In this document: piece by piece, positions 41,736 to 50,442 of the stretch
Layout: the number at the start of each line of letters is the position of its first letter
Position numbering within the stretch: the first letter of the stretch is position 1
Origin: Thiohalorhabdus sp. Cl-TMA
GTDB taxonomy: Bacteria > Pseudomonadota > Gammaproteobacteria > Thiohalorhabdales > Thiohalorhabdaceae
DNA length: 64,000 bases
NCBI RefSeq assembly: GCF_041821045.1
Contig: NZ_JBGUAW010000008.1
Span: forward strand, 1 to 64,000
Direction of reading: 5' to 3'
Made by a program: the position numbers and the translations under genes
The notes under the pieces: model-generated
What the model saw: the letters and a program-made list of their open reading frames with translations, nothing else
Databases searched by the model: none
What the model was told of the DNA's origin: nothing

Positions 41736-42512
41736 TCAATCCCAGTCGTGCAGGTGGTAGTGACGGTGCTCCAGGGCGCCGTGCCGATGCCGGTGGGTGT
41801 GCATGAGGTTGGCGGCATACAGGGTTTCCGTGTCCGCCAGGGTTTCCGCCGTGGGCTGGTCGCTTATCAGCCGATGATCCTCCCCGAGCACCAGGGCCCG
41901 TCCGCCCAGCTCGGCGGCCAGCGACAGATTGTGGGTGCTGGTCACCACCGTAGCCGGAAGCTCCTCCAGGAGGTCCACCAGCCAGCCGGTACTGCGGGGA
42001 TCCAGGCTGCTGGTGGGCTCGTCCATGAGCAGCACCTCCGGCTCCAGCACCAGGAGGGCGGCGAGACAGGTACGCTGCTTTTCCCCCTGGCTTAGCGCCA
42101 GGGGGGAGGCGGACAGCCGCCGGCTGAGGTCCAGCCGGTGGGCCCAGCTCCGCACCCGCTCCTCCACGCCCTCCACCCCGGCCCGCCGCAGCCCGAAGGC
42201 GATCTCGTCGTGCACGGTCGGGTTGAACAGCATGGCCTCCGGATTCTGGAACAGGAGCACCACCCGGCGCCGGAAATCGCGGGCCCAGGCCTTGTTCCGG
42301 AGGCGCCGGCCGCTTACGGCCTCCCCGCGAAAGCGAAACGTGCCCGCCTGAGGCATCTCCAGGGCGTCGAGGATCCGGAGCAGGGTGCTTTTCCCGGAAC
42401 CGTTGGCACCCAGGAGAACGACCTTCTCCCCCGCCTCCAGGCGCATGGAAACGTCGCTCAGGGCCGTTTCTCCGCCCGGGTAGCGGAAGCTCACTCCGTC
42501 GAGCTCAATCAT
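41736..42512 (-). CDS. nikO: Nickel/cobalt ECF transporter ATP-binding protein (NikO/CbiO)
   Basis: 258 residues. Walker A LGANGSGKST (about 34-43), Walker B LLMDEPTS and an LSQGEKQR-like signature. Energises nickel import with NikM and NikQ. The last 20 residues are strikingly His-rich (HTHRHRHGALEHRHYHLHD), so the ATPase tail may bind Ni2+. It overlaps nikQ by 8 nt. Cobalt specificity cannot be excluded, but adjacency to the hydrogenase genes favours nickel. Confidence 0.92.
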   Translation of the reverse strand: MIELDGVSFRYPGGETALSDVSMRLEAGEKVVLLGANGSGKSTLLRILDALEMPQAGTFRFRGEAVSGRRLRNKAWARDFRRRVVLLFQNPEAMLFNPTVHDEIAFGLRRAGVEGVEERVRSWAHRLDLSRRLSASPLALSQGEKQRTCLAALLVLEPEVLLMDEPTSSLDPRSTGWLVDLLEELPATVVTSTHNLSLAAELGGRALVLGEDHRLISDQPTAETLADTETLYAANLMHTHRHRHGALEHRHYHLHDWD

Positions 42513-43056
42513 CGAAGACTCCCCGGGAGCGCATGGCCCGAACCACTTCCGCGGACCGCTCCACGGCCAGGTCCAGGAGATGACCGGCCAGCGTGGCCGC
42601 GAACCGGTAGCGGTCCGCCAGGGTCATGGGGCCCACGCCGCGGCTCCGGAAGGCCTGCCTGAACTCCCCCACCAGCCGCCGGAAGGCCAGGGCCTGACCG
42701 GCCGACAGGGTTACCAGGACCATAAGCGACCGGGAAAAGGCGAGCGCGCGCGCCAGGTTGACGCGCTCCACCAGCCAGAAGCCTAGGAAGACGAGCAGGA
42801 GCACGCGCAGGTTGATCCGCAGCAGGTACTCCGCCGGGAAGTGGCCCTGCCACCAGGCCACCGCCGCGTAGCTGAGGGAAACCGTCAGGTTGAAGAGCAG
42901 GATCGCCCGGACGCTCCGCCCGAGCAGCCGGGGCGCCGCCCGTCCGGAGAGGGCCAGGGCGGCCAGGATGCAGACGCCCAGGGCGGGAATGCTGTGCAGG
43001 AAGGTGAGCGCCACCACCGCCGCAAGATACCCCGCCAGCAGGAAGCGGTCCCTCAT
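42505..43056 (-). CDS. nikQ: Nickel/cobalt ECF transporter T component (NikQ/CbiQ)
   Basis: 183 residues, shorter than classical CbiQ (about 230). Starts at ATG 43056, overlapping the nikM stop as ATGA. Four or five membrane helices (about 8-25, 40-62, 65-90, 95-118) and the cytoplasmic coupling motif region with AMRSRGV (usual ARG-type coupling helix) at the C terminus. Couples the ATPase to NikM. The frame continues upstream through nikM but is only a shadow there. Confidence 0.88.
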   Translation of the reverse strand: MRDRFLLAGYLAAVVALTFLHSIPALGVCILAALALSGRAAPRLLGRSVRAILLFNLTVSLSYAAVAWWQGHFPAEYLLRINLRVLLLVFLGFWLVERVNLARALAFSRSLMVLVTLSAGQALAFRRLVGEFRQAFRSRGVGPMTLADRYRFAATLAGHLLDLAVERSAEVVRAMRSRGVFDD

Positions 43057-43703
43057 TCCCGGAGCTCCAGCCAGCCGCGCCGGCGGGCGTAGCGCCAGAC
43101 GAGAACCGTCAGAACCCCTTCCCCCACGCCCACCAGCGCCGCCGGAAAACCCACGGCGGGCAGGGTCACGACCAGCCCGAAGGGGAAGAACAGGGGCTCG
43201 CCGTCCGGAGTGTGCGCCAACCGCGGCTGCAGCCCGAGCACCACCGCCAGGACGCCGCCGGAAGCCACCACGCCGGTCCACCCTGCGACACCCACCGCCA
43301 GCTCCTCCCGGAGGCTCCGCAGCATCCGATACGTCCCCACGGCCGCCGCCGGACCCGCCAGCCCCATGGCCAGGGCGTTGACCGGCAGGGAGGTGATGCC
43401 GCCCGCGCCCAGCAGAAGGGCCTGAAGCAGCAGCACCAGGCTCATGGAGATGAAGGCCTGCCAGACGCCGAAGAGCAAGGCGAGCAAAGCGATACCGGAT
43501 GCATGGACGGAGGTTCCTCCGGGAATCGGGATCATGACGGTAGTAAGGACGAAGGCCAGGGCCGTCATCACGGCCAATCTCGGAATGACTTCCTCCGCCA
43601 GGCCGGTCCGGGCCCGCCGGGCGGCGAGCATCCAGAGGCCGCCGCAGACGGCGTAGGCGGGCAGATAGCACTGCGGCGCGATGAACCCGTCAGGAATGTG
43701 CAA
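43053..43703 (-). CDS. nikM: Nickel/cobalt ECF transporter S component (NikM/CbiM)
   Basis: 216 residues. The extreme N terminus MHIPDGFI supplies His2, the metal ligand of CbiM/NikM proteins. Six membrane helices follow, with IPGGTSVHASG in the second/third. Metal-binding subunit of the ECF transporter. The usual extra small subunit NikN is absent; two exported genes (nikK- and nikL-like) precede the OMP gene instead. Confidence 0.93.
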   Translation of the reverse strand: MHIPDGFIAPQCYLPAYAVCGGLWMLAARRARTGLAEEVIPRLAVMTALAFVLTTVMIPIPGGTSVHASGIALLALLFGVWQAFISMSLVLLLQALLLGAGGITSLPVNALAMGLAGPAAAVGTYRMLRSLREELAVGVAGWTGVVASGGVLAVVLGLQPRLAHTPDGEPLFFPFGLVVTLPAVGFPAALVGVGEGVLTVLVWRYARRRGWLELRE

Positions 43704-43815
43704 ACCGCCTCCTCAAGCATCCGTTCCGCCTGCGACTCGCTGAACCCTCCGCGATCCGGATCCGGCCGCCGAATCTGGTGCTCCGTCGCGAAAACGCGCG
43801 GCGAAACAAGGAGCG

Positions 43816-44799
43816 CTAGAACAGGGCGGAGAACGTCACGATGACCCGGTACTTCTCGCTGCCTTCTCCGCCCTGCTGGCGTTCCTCCTCATTGAGCGCC
43901 GTCCACACGGGCACCTTGAGGCCGGCACCGATGCTGAGTGCATCCGCGTACGCCCGCACGCCCGGCAGGGCATAGAGCATATCGCCACCGGTGGCCGCCT
44001 CCGGTTCGCCATCCACCTCGTCCCGCCCCAGGCGCAGGAACTGGGCCTCCAGGTTGGCGTCGAGCCGGAATCGGCGTTCCGGAAACGAGAGCAAACGATA
44101 GGAAAACGCGCTGTTCACCCGCAGCTCACTCCCGAACTGGACGCGCTGGCCATCGGCGTAGGTATGCGGGCGGAAATGGATATAGGAGGTTTCCGCGACC
44201 CAGGTCAGCCGGAGCCCCAGGGCCTTGGTGGCCGTGGCGCCCACCGTGAGCGACGGCTCGCCGAAGCTCAGGGACATGCCCGGATCGATGTTTCCGGAGG
44301 CGTCCCGGGTATTGGGATCCCCGGTGGGCAGGGTGCCTCCGCCGTAGACGGTGAAATGCCAGTCCTCCAGGTCAGCCAGGGACTCCCTTTCCGGCACCAG
44401 CCTGAAGCCCTCGTCGTACTTGAATCCGAGCACCGCCATAAGCGATATGTCGGCGAAGCCGGCGGTATTGTAGCTGTTGTCCTCCACCACCTTGTCATGC
44501 TTGGGCAAAAAGACGTACCCGGACAGGTAGGGAGTGAAGCCATAGCCGAGGCCGAACAGCCAGAACTCGGCATATTCCAGCTCGTCGTCCCGCGCGGCGG
44601 TCTTGCGCTCATACTCGGCGCGGTCCAGCTTCATGTAGGCGAGCGCGCTCCCTTCGGGAAGCGTCTGCGAGCTGGACGTCTCGATGGGCGCCCCCGGGCC
44701 TTCCAGCCCAATGGCACCGAGACTGGCGACCCCGTGATGGGCGCCGGCGAGCGCCGGCCACAAGGCCGCCCCTGCGGCCAGTATCCGGTGCGGGATCAC
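43816..44799 (-). CDS. Outer-membrane transporter-like protein in nickel locus
   Basis: 327 residues from GTG 44799, which overlaps the preceding stop as GTGA. N-terminal signal peptide (LAAGAALWPALAGAHHG), then amphipathic beta strands (YAEFWLFGLGYGFTPYLSGYVFLP, GLRLTWVAETSYIHFR) ending in TFSALF with the terminal Phe of outer-membrane barrels. Resembles the phenol-degradation meta-pathway OMP/transporter group. Located between nikL and nikM, so it is likely the outer-membrane entry for nickel; this role is inferred from context. Confidence 0.82.
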   Translation of the reverse strand: MIPHRILAAGAALWPALAGAHHGVASLGAIGLEGPGAPIETSSSQTLPEGSALAYMKLDRAEYERKTAARDDELEYAEFWLFGLGYGFTPYLSGYVFLPKHDKVVEDNSYNTAGFADISLMAVLGFKYDEGFRLVPERESLADLEDWHFTVYGGGTLPTGDPNTRDASGNIDPGMSLSFGEPSLTVGATATKALGLRLTWVAETSYIHFRPHTYADGQRVQFGSELRVNSAFSYRLLSFPERRFRLDANLEAQFLRLGRDEVDGEPEAATGGDMLYALPGVRAYADALSIGAGLKVPVWTALNEEERQQGGEGSEKYRVIVTFSALF

Positions 44800-45239
44800 G
44801 TTTTCCCCTTTCGGTTTTGGAACAGGGTGAAACCTCCGAACAGGGCGAGGATGAGCCCCACGGCAAAGACCATCCGTGACCAGCGCGTGCCGGTTCCGGA
44901 ACCTTCCGCCGGCTCCCGGGCGGACGCGCCGCCGGCCTCGACGGTCAGGACCTGGCCGTGACCGCTTGCTGACTGCGCCTTGATTCGCCAGGGCCCCTTC
45001 CCTTCCGGAACGAATACGATGCGCCCCCGGGCGTCGGTCCGACCCCGCTGGAAGGGGGCTTCCGCCCCCGCGCGACGGACCGTGTATCGCTCATGGCGAA
45101 AGGGGTGGTCGTCGGCATAGCGCAGCTGCACCACCACGGCTTCCTGGTGGAGCACGCGGTGGTGGACCTCGTGGCCGCCGGCGAGCTGCGGGAGGCAAAG
45201 ACCTCCACAGAGCATGGTCGCGGTAGCCACCCGTCTCAT
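44796..45239 (-). CDS. nikL: NikL-like exported protein with C-terminal membrane anchor
   Basis: 147 residues. Signal peptide (about 1-22), a small beta domain rich in His near its N terminus (GHEVHHRVLHQEAV), and a C-terminal membrane helix (WSRMVFAVGLILALFGGFTLF) with basic tail. Resembles NikL of NikKLMQO nickel transporters. It probably helps capture metal in the periplasm. It overlaps nikK by 4 nt (ATGA) and the OMP gene by 4 nt (GTGA). Confidence 0.75.
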   Translation of the reverse strand: MRRVATATMLCGGLCLPQLAGGHEVHHRVLHQEAVVVQLRYADDHPFRHERYTVRRAGAEAPFQRGRTDARGRIVFVPEGKGPWRIKAQSASGHGQVLTVEAGGASAREPAEGSGTGTRWSRMVFAVGLILALFGGFTLFQNRKGKT

Positions 45240-45958
45240 TCCCCTGCTCCGGCAGTGAAGGTGAGGACGGTCCGGTACTCCGTTCGCTCCGCCTCGGGAC
45301 CGTCAAAGGGCACCGCGTGGGCCGCGCCGAACCGCTGCGCTCCGGCCTGGCGCAGGCGCACGTTGATGGCGCCGTTCTTCCGGGTCACGCCCACCACGCG
45401 GCCGTCATTGGTGACTTCGGCCCCGCCCAGCGGCTCGCCCCGGAAGTACAGGCGCAGGGTCCACTTCTCCCCCACCGACAGCGTTCGCGGATCGGTTTCC
45501 GGAACCAGCTCGAGGCCCTCGCTGATGGGTCCGTCGGGCAGCCGCCCTGCGGTGGAGAGGCGTTTCAGGGATTCCACGGAGCGCCAGGCCTCCAGGGGCT
45601 CCCCGGCCTCGGTGGCGGGGATGTTGCGCAGCCCGCTGGCGGTCTGGGTCCAGAACCCGGATCCGGTCCGGACCAGCAGGGCGGCACAGTTCCCGGGCAC
45701 GCGCACCGGCCATTCCGCTTCGAAATCCACGGAGCGGGCTCCCTCGGCAGGCTTCCAGCATCGGACCGCTTTGACCAGGGAGGGCTCGTAGGTCACGCGC
45801 TTGTCGCCCTGGTGGCCGCCGTCTCGGTGCCCCCTCTGGAGCGCCAGGTCCCCGTCCACGGGCTCGAGCCACAGCTCGTGCCCGGAGGCCGGAGCGGCCT
45901 GCGCCATAAGCAGCGCCAGCAAACCCTGCCGGGCGATTCGCGCGCTTCCCCGTTTCAA
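45236..45958 (-). CDS. nikK: NikK-like DUF4198 periplasmic nickel-binding protein
   Basis: 240 residues from TTG 45958, preceded by a perfect AGGAGG 4 nt away. Signal peptide about 1-27, mature protein starting HELWLEP (N-terminal His typical of DUF4198 metal proteins). The C-terminal half is a beta domain (LRLYFRGEPLGGAEV...). First gene of the nickel uptake unit nikK-nikL-OMP-nikM-nikQ-nikO. Confidence 0.82.
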   Translation of the reverse strand: MKRGSARIARQGLLALLMAQAAPASGHELWLEPVDGDLALQRGHRDGGHQGDKRVTYEPSLVKAVRCWKPAEGARSVDFEAEWPVRVPGNCAALLVRTGSGFWTQTASGLRNIPATEAGEPLEAWRSVESLKRLSTAGRLPDGPISEGLELVPETDPRTLSVGEKWTLRLYFRGEPLGGAEVTNDGRVVGVTRKNGAINVRLRQAGAQRFGAAHAVPFDGPEAERTEYRTVLTFTAGAGE

Positions 45959-46307
45959 TGCCTTCCTCCTGACCTTATCCGGACCGGTCGCTCCCCTTCC
46001 GGGCTCACTGAGCCCCGGATGCCGACGGCCATGGGGCGGAGCGATCCAGGCAAGAACCGGGCCAAGCGGCGTCTACCCGATCGACCGAATTTCCCGGCGC
46101 GGGATGGGCACGGAACCGGCACCCCATCAGCCAGTATTCCTAAAAACCGGAAGGCAGCTTTCCGGTCGCCGAGCGCCCAACGGTGGAGGGGGAAGGAAGC
46201 CCTTCCACCCGTCCAGGGGCAGGGTGGCTCAAAAGCGGTAGCGATTTCATCGCGGGACAGGCGCGGGCCTGGCTCGCTGTCCCGAGCCGGGCCCGCGCGG
46301 CCGGCGG
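45959..46307. other. Leader region of the nickel transporter unit
   Basis: 349 bases between the end of hoxJ and nikK. It holds a terminator for the hydrogenase operon (46142-46167) and then about 180 nt of structured-looking leader (minus strand) with a GGTGCC start, a GGGAA-NNN-CGGT block and GAGCCCGGA...GACCGG before nikK. This partly resembles cobalamin riboswitch elements but the core is incomplete; see findings. Confidence 0.4.
46142..46167 (-). terminator. Intrinsic terminator of the hydrogenase operon
   Basis: On the minus strand: stem ACCGGAA / TTCCGGT with a 7-nt loop, followed by TTTTT. It lies 140 nt downstream of the hoxJ stop and ends the hup-hyp unit before the nickel genes. 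Confidence 0.8.
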
Positions 46308-47654
46308 TCACACCGCGCCCTCCAGGGGCAGGCTCAGGGAGAGCTCCGCGCCGCCCTCGGGCCGGTTGGCGGCCTGCAGGGTGCCGCCGTGCTCGCTGAC
46401 GATGCCGTAGGCGATGTAAAGGCCCAGGCCGGTTCCCTGGCCGGGCGGCTTGGTGGTGAAGAAGGGCTCGAAGAGCTCGGGGATCCGGTCCGGTTCAAGG
46501 CCGGGGCCGTCGTCCCGGATGGAGGCGCGCACCTCCCCGCCGGTGCGGGCGGCAACCACGGTGACACCGCCCGAGCCCCGGTGCTCGGATACCGCGTCCA
46601 CGGCGTTCTGGATTAGGTTCACGAAAACCTGGTGCATCTGGCCGGAATAACCGCGGACCGGCAGCTCTTCGGCCAGGTCGAGATCCACGGACACGATACT
46701 GCCCGCGCCCTTCTGAACCCATTGCGAGGCGGTGCGGATCACCGGGCTCAGGTTGAAGGTCTCCGGACTGCCCCGCCGGCCCCCGGAATATCCCTTGAGC
46801 TCCCCCACCAGGTCGCCGACGCGCTGGGCGCCTTCGAGGGTGCCCTCCAGTACCGGATCCAGGTCCTCCAGCAGCTCGCCGATACGAAGCTCCTCGCGGA
46901 GCCGCAGCCGCTCCTCCTCGTCAGCCCCCTCCTCGAGGGTCCGGATATAGCGCTCCAGACGCCCGGCGTAGCGGCGCAGCACGTGGACATTGCCGTAGAG
47001 GAAGGAGATGGGGTTGTTCAGCTCGTGGGCCACGCCCGCGATAAGGCGCCCCAGGGAGGCCATCTTCTCCGACTGGACCAGCTGGTGCTGGGTCTCCTGT
47101 AGCTCCCGGTGGGCCTGGTCCAGCTCCGTGTAGGCGCGCCGCAGCTCGCCGACATTGCGCGCCGTGAGCACCATGCCCACCAGGCGGCCCCGGTGGTCGT
47201 AGCGACTGGTGCAGTTCATGGCCACCGGCTGCCAGTGCCCGGCGGCGTCCACCAGCCGCACCTCGCAGTCGGTCACCGAGTCATTGCGGATGACCTGCGG
47301 GAAGGTGCGCAGGCGCTCCTGGTCCGGTTCGGCGAACAGCCGGTGGAACTCCGTGTCCTGGAGGAACGTGGCCGCGCGGCCCACCAGCTCCTCCAAGGCC
47401 GGGTTGACCCGCTTGATGCGGCCGGCCACGTCGCAGACGATCAGGAGGTCCGACATGGAGCCCAGGACGCTCTCGATAAAGCGCTGGGCCTCCTCCAGGG
47501 CGGAATTCTTCTCCTCGAGCGCCACCTGCTGCTGGACGAGCTCCTCGTAGGTCTCGTCCATCTTCCGCACCACCTCCACCCAGGCCTGCTCGCCTTCCGC
47601 GGAAAGTCCGGGATCCTGGTTTTCCGAGGCGGTTGGCTCCTTGCGGCGCGCCAT
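46308..47654 (-). CDS. hoxJ: Hydrogen-sensing histidine kinase HoxJ/HupT
   Basis: 448 residues, no membrane helix. Coiled coil about 30-60, PAS domain (about 60-170), HisKA with MASLGRLIAGVAHELNNP (His near 210), and HATPase_c with NLIQNAVDAV and DDGPGLEPDRIPELFEPFFTTKP. The cytoplasmic PAS-HisKA layout is that of HoxJ/HupT, which receives the H2 signal from HupUV and controls HoxA phosphorylation. Last gene of the operon, 5 nt after hypX. Confidence 0.92.
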   Translation of the reverse strand: MARRKEPTASENQDPGLSAEGEQAWVEVVRKMDETYEELVQQQVALEEKNSALEEAQRFIESVLGSMSDLLIVCDVAGRIKRVNPALEELVGRAATFLQDTEFHRLFAEPDQERLRTFPQVIRNDSVTDCEVRLVDAAGHWQPVAMNCTSRYDHRGRLVGMVLTARNVGELRRAYTELDQAHRELQETQHQLVQSEKMASLGRLIAGVAHELNNPISFLYGNVHVLRRYAGRLERYIRTLEEGADEEERLRLREELRIGELLEDLDPVLEGTLEGAQRVGDLVGELKGYSGGRRGSPETFNLSPVIRTASQWVQKGAGSIVSVDLDLAEELPVRGYSGQMHQVFVNLIQNAVDAVSEHRGSGGVTVVAARTGGEVRASIRDDGPGLEPDRIPELFEPFFTTKPPGQGTGLGLYIAYGIVSEHGGTLQAANRPEGGAELSLSLPLEGAV

Positions 47655-47659
47655 TGGGG

Positions 47660-49393
47660 TCAGGCCTCCGCTGCAGCGGCTCCCGGCCCGTAGCGCAGGC
47701 TCCGATGACGGGCCAGATACAGTGGGGTCCGGGAGTGGGGGACCTTATGCACGAAGTTGTACCGGGCCACGTGGTAGCTGGGATCGAAGCCGAAAAAGTT
47801 GAGCCGCATGCGCTCCAGCTCCTCGGCCCGGTATTCGTCGATGGGCTTGTCGGCCTCGTCGGCGGCCCGGCGCTGCCGCTTGGCGGCAAGCTCCTGGTCA
47901 AGCGCCGGATCGGCGGCCCGGGCCACGGCCCAGTCCTCCACCGCCCGGCCGGCCTGCTCGGGCGTCGTTCCGAGCACGCCGTCGATCAGGCCGATCTCGG
48001 CGGCCTCGGCGGCCAGCAGGGGAAGCCGGCGCTGCATGATGGCGCGGCCCTGCTCCTGCCCCACCCTGCGGGGGAGCAGATAGGTCCAGTACTCCGATCC
48101 GTAGAGGTTACCCATGTTCTTGTAGTGGGGATTCAGGACCACCCCGTCGCGGGCGAAGACCCGGTCTGCCGCCAGGGCCATGAACACCCCGCCGGCGCCG
48201 GCGTTGCCGCGCATCACCGAAACGGTCAGGCGGTCCTCGGTGGTCAGGACGGCCCGCACCAGGTCGTTCATGGCCTGGATGTTGCGCCAGGACTCCTCGC
48301 CCGGACTCGGTGCCGCCTCGATGCGGTTGAGGTCGAGGCCGTTGGACCAGAAGTCCGGCCCGCCCGTCAGCACCAGGACCCGGGTGGGCCGCTCCAGGGC
48401 CTCGCGGTAGGCCGCGAGGAGGCGCTCGCATTCGGGCGTGCCCATGGCACCGTTGTAGAAGGGGAAGTCGAGAAAGCCCACGCCGTCCCGCTCCCTGTAT
48501 ATCAAATCCCGGAACGTGCGCCCGGAGCCTTTCTCCAGCGGCACGGGGACCTCCGGAAGTGCCCGCGCCGCCTCGCCGAGCACCTCCACCGCCGGCCGCT
48601 TGAAGGCGGGGCCGGCCTCCTCGTCCTCGGCCCGCAGGTGCCCGATCCAGACCGCCCCGTCCACGGTTGCCCGGCAGACTGCCCCGTGCCGCCGGGCGAG
48701 CAGCGTCCCCGGCTCACCCCGCAGTCGGTCCTCCGGATGGGCATCGAACAGCCGCACCGGGCGGCCGGCCAGCTCGTCGCGGACGCCGGGCTGGCCGTCG
48801 GCGGCCCGGATCCTGCGCAGGATGGCCCGCGTGTCCTCCCGGCTCCAGTCGATGCGGCGGTCCGCCTGCCGCATTAGGGGCCGCCAGCCCCCTTGGTGGT
48901 CCAGCGGCAGCGCGCTCGCCGGCAGGGGCCGATAATCGCCGGCCGCCAACCGCTCCAAGGCGCGGAGCACCGCCGCCACGGCCGCCTCCGTCACCTCGTT
49001 GCGGTACAGGCTGCTCTTTCGGGCGTCCCGCATGGGGAGCTCCTCCCAGGCCCAGACGGGGCCCGCGTCCATCTCCGCCTCCGCCTGAAGCACGGTCACC
49101 CCCCAGCGCTCGATGCCCTCCTGGACCGCCCAATCCAGCGCGGAAGGCCCCCGATCCCCGGGAATGCCCGGGTGAACCACCAGGCATGGTCGCTGCCGCC
49201 AGATCTCCGCGGGAATGGCCCGCTTCAGAATGGGAGCGAGGACCACGTCGGGCTCGAAGGCGGCCACCGCCTCCCGGGTCACCGCGTCGTTAACGTCCAG
49301 CTCCAGGGACAGCTCGTGGCCGCGCCGCTCCAGCTCGGCGAACAGCCGCTGGGTGAGGCTGTTGAAGGCATGGGTGAGGAACAGGATGCGCAT
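47660..49393 (-). CDS. hypX: Hydrogenase maturation factor HypX (CO synthase)
   Basis: 577 residues from ATG 49393 (AAGGAG upstream). N-terminal formyltransferase-like domain (about 1-270, HPGIPGDRGPSALDWA, ADRRIDWSRE) and C-terminal enoyl-CoA hydratase/isomerase-like domain (about 275-540, LTGGPDFWSNGLDLNRIE, GNAGAGGVFMALAADRVF). HypX takes the formyl group of formyl-tetrahydrofolate to make the CO ligand of the NiFe site under aerobic conditions, so it marks organisms with O2-tolerant hydrogenases. Normal length. Located between hypE and hoxJ. Confidence 0.94.
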   Translation of the reverse strand: MRILFLTHAFNSLTQRLFAELERRGHELSLELDVNDAVTREAVAAFEPDVVLAPILKRAIPAEIWRQRPCLVVHPGIPGDRGPSALDWAVQEGIERWGVTVLQAEAEMDAGPVWAWEELPMRDARKSSLYRNEVTEAAVAAVLRALERLAAGDYRPLPASALPLDHQGGWRPLMRQADRRIDWSREDTRAILRRIRAADGQPGVRDELAGRPVRLFDAHPEDRLRGEPGTLLARRHGAVCRATVDGAVWIGHLRAEDEEAGPAFKRPAVEVLGEAARALPEVPVPLEKGSGRTFRDLIYRERDGVGFLDFPFYNGAMGTPECERLLAAYREALERPTRVLVLTGGPDFWSNGLDLNRIEAAPSPGEESWRNIQAMNDLVRAVLTTEDRLTVSVMRGNAGAGGVFMALAADRVFARDGVVLNPHYKNMGNLYGSEYWTYLLPRRVGQEQGRAIMQRRLPLLAAEAAEIGLIDGVLGTTPEQAGRAVEDWAVARAADPALDQELAAKRQRRAADEADKPIDEYRAEELERMRLNFFGFDPSYHVARYNFVHKVPHSRTPLYLARHRSLRYGPGAAAAEA

Positions 49394-49403
49394 TCCCGGC
49401 TCC

Positions 49404-50432
49404 TTAGCAGATGCGGGGCAGCTGTTCGCCGTGCAGCCAGTCCACCAGGCGGGTGCCGCCGAAGGCGGTCTCCATCTCCACCAGGGGGCGATCGGAATCG
49501 GCCACCTCGCCGATGATTGCGGACGCACGGCCCAGGGGATGGGCCCGCATGGTTTCCAGGAGGACTTCCGCCGATTCGGGCGGGCAGACGGCCACGAGCT
49601 TGCCCTCGTTGGCCGCGTTCAGGGGATCGAGCCCCAGAAACTCGCAGGCGGCGTGCACCTCCTCCCGTACGGGCAGCTCCGCCTCGCGGACGCGCACGCC
49701 CACTTCCGACTGGTGGGCGAGCTCGTTCAGCGTGGCGGACAGCCCGCCGCGCGTGGGGTCGCGCAGGCAGCGGATTCCGGGCACGGCCTCCAGCATAGCG
49801 GCAACCAGCCCGTGCAGGGCGGCACTGTCCGATTGCAGGTCGGTTCCGAAGCCCAGGTCCTCGCGCACGGAGAGGATGGCCATGCCGTGATCGCCGAGGG
49901 TGCCGTTCACCAGGATGCGATCCCCGGGCCGGGCCCGGTTGCCGCCCACGGTCACGCCCTCGGGCACCACGCCGACGCCGGTGGTATTGATGTACACACC
50001 GTCCGCCTTGCCCTGCTCCACCACCTTGGTGTCCCCGGTAACGACGGGCACCCCAGCTTCCCGGGAGGCCGCGGCCATGGAATCGACGATGCGCTTGAGA
50101 TCCGCCAGCGGGAAGCCCTCCTCCAGCACGAAGCCGGCGGAAAGGTAGAGGGGCCGGCCACCGCCCATGGCCACGTCGTTGAGGGTGCCGTGCACGGAAA
50201 GCGCACCGATGTCGCCGCCGGGGAAGAACAGCGGCGTGACCACATGGCTATCGGTGGCCATGACCATGCGCCCGGCCGGCGCGGTGAAGGCCGCGGCGTC
50301 GTTGCCGGCCGCCATCCATTCGTTGTCGAAGGCGGCCGCGAACAGCTCGTCGATGAGCCGGCTCATGGCGCGGCCCCCCCCACCGTGGGCCATCTCCACC
50401 CGGCCGCGCTTAAGATCCAGTTTTCCGCTCAA
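49404..50432 (-). CDS. hypE: Hydrogenase maturation protein HypE
   Basis: 342 residues with the TTG start at 50432, chosen because GAGGAGG lies 5 nt upstream; ATG 50450, which overlaps the hypD stop, would add 6 residues. HypE-type GHMP/PurM fold: MAHGGGGRAMSRLI near the start, GGDIGALSVHGTLNDVAM, and the C terminus PRIC whose final Cys is carbamoylated by HypF and dehydrated to thiocyanate to make the CN ligands. Confidence 0.95.
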   Translation of the reverse strand: MSGKLDLKRGRVEMAHGGGGRAMSRLIDELFAAAFDNEWMAAGNDAAAFTAPAGRMVMATDSHVVTPLFFPGGDIGALSVHGTLNDVAMGGGRPLYLSAGFVLEEGFPLADLKRIVDSMAAASREAGVPVVTGDTKVVEQGKADGVYINTTGVGVVPEGVTVGGNRARPGDRILVNGTLGDHGMAILSVREDLGFGTDLQSDSAALHGLVAAMLEAVPGIRCLRDPTRGGLSATLNELAHQSEVGVRVREAELPVREEVHAACEFLGLDPLNAANEGKLVAVCPPESAEVLLETMRAHPLGRASAIIGEVADSDRPLVEMETAFGGTRLVDWLHGEQLPRIC

Positions 50433-50442
50433 GGCGCCCTCC

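Noticed and set aside
42505-43671. 388-codon minus-strand frame spanning nikQ and nikM
   Set aside because: Only the nikQ part (to 43056) has membrane-protein character; the rest is out-of-frame translation of nikM, whose MHIPDG start is unmistakable.
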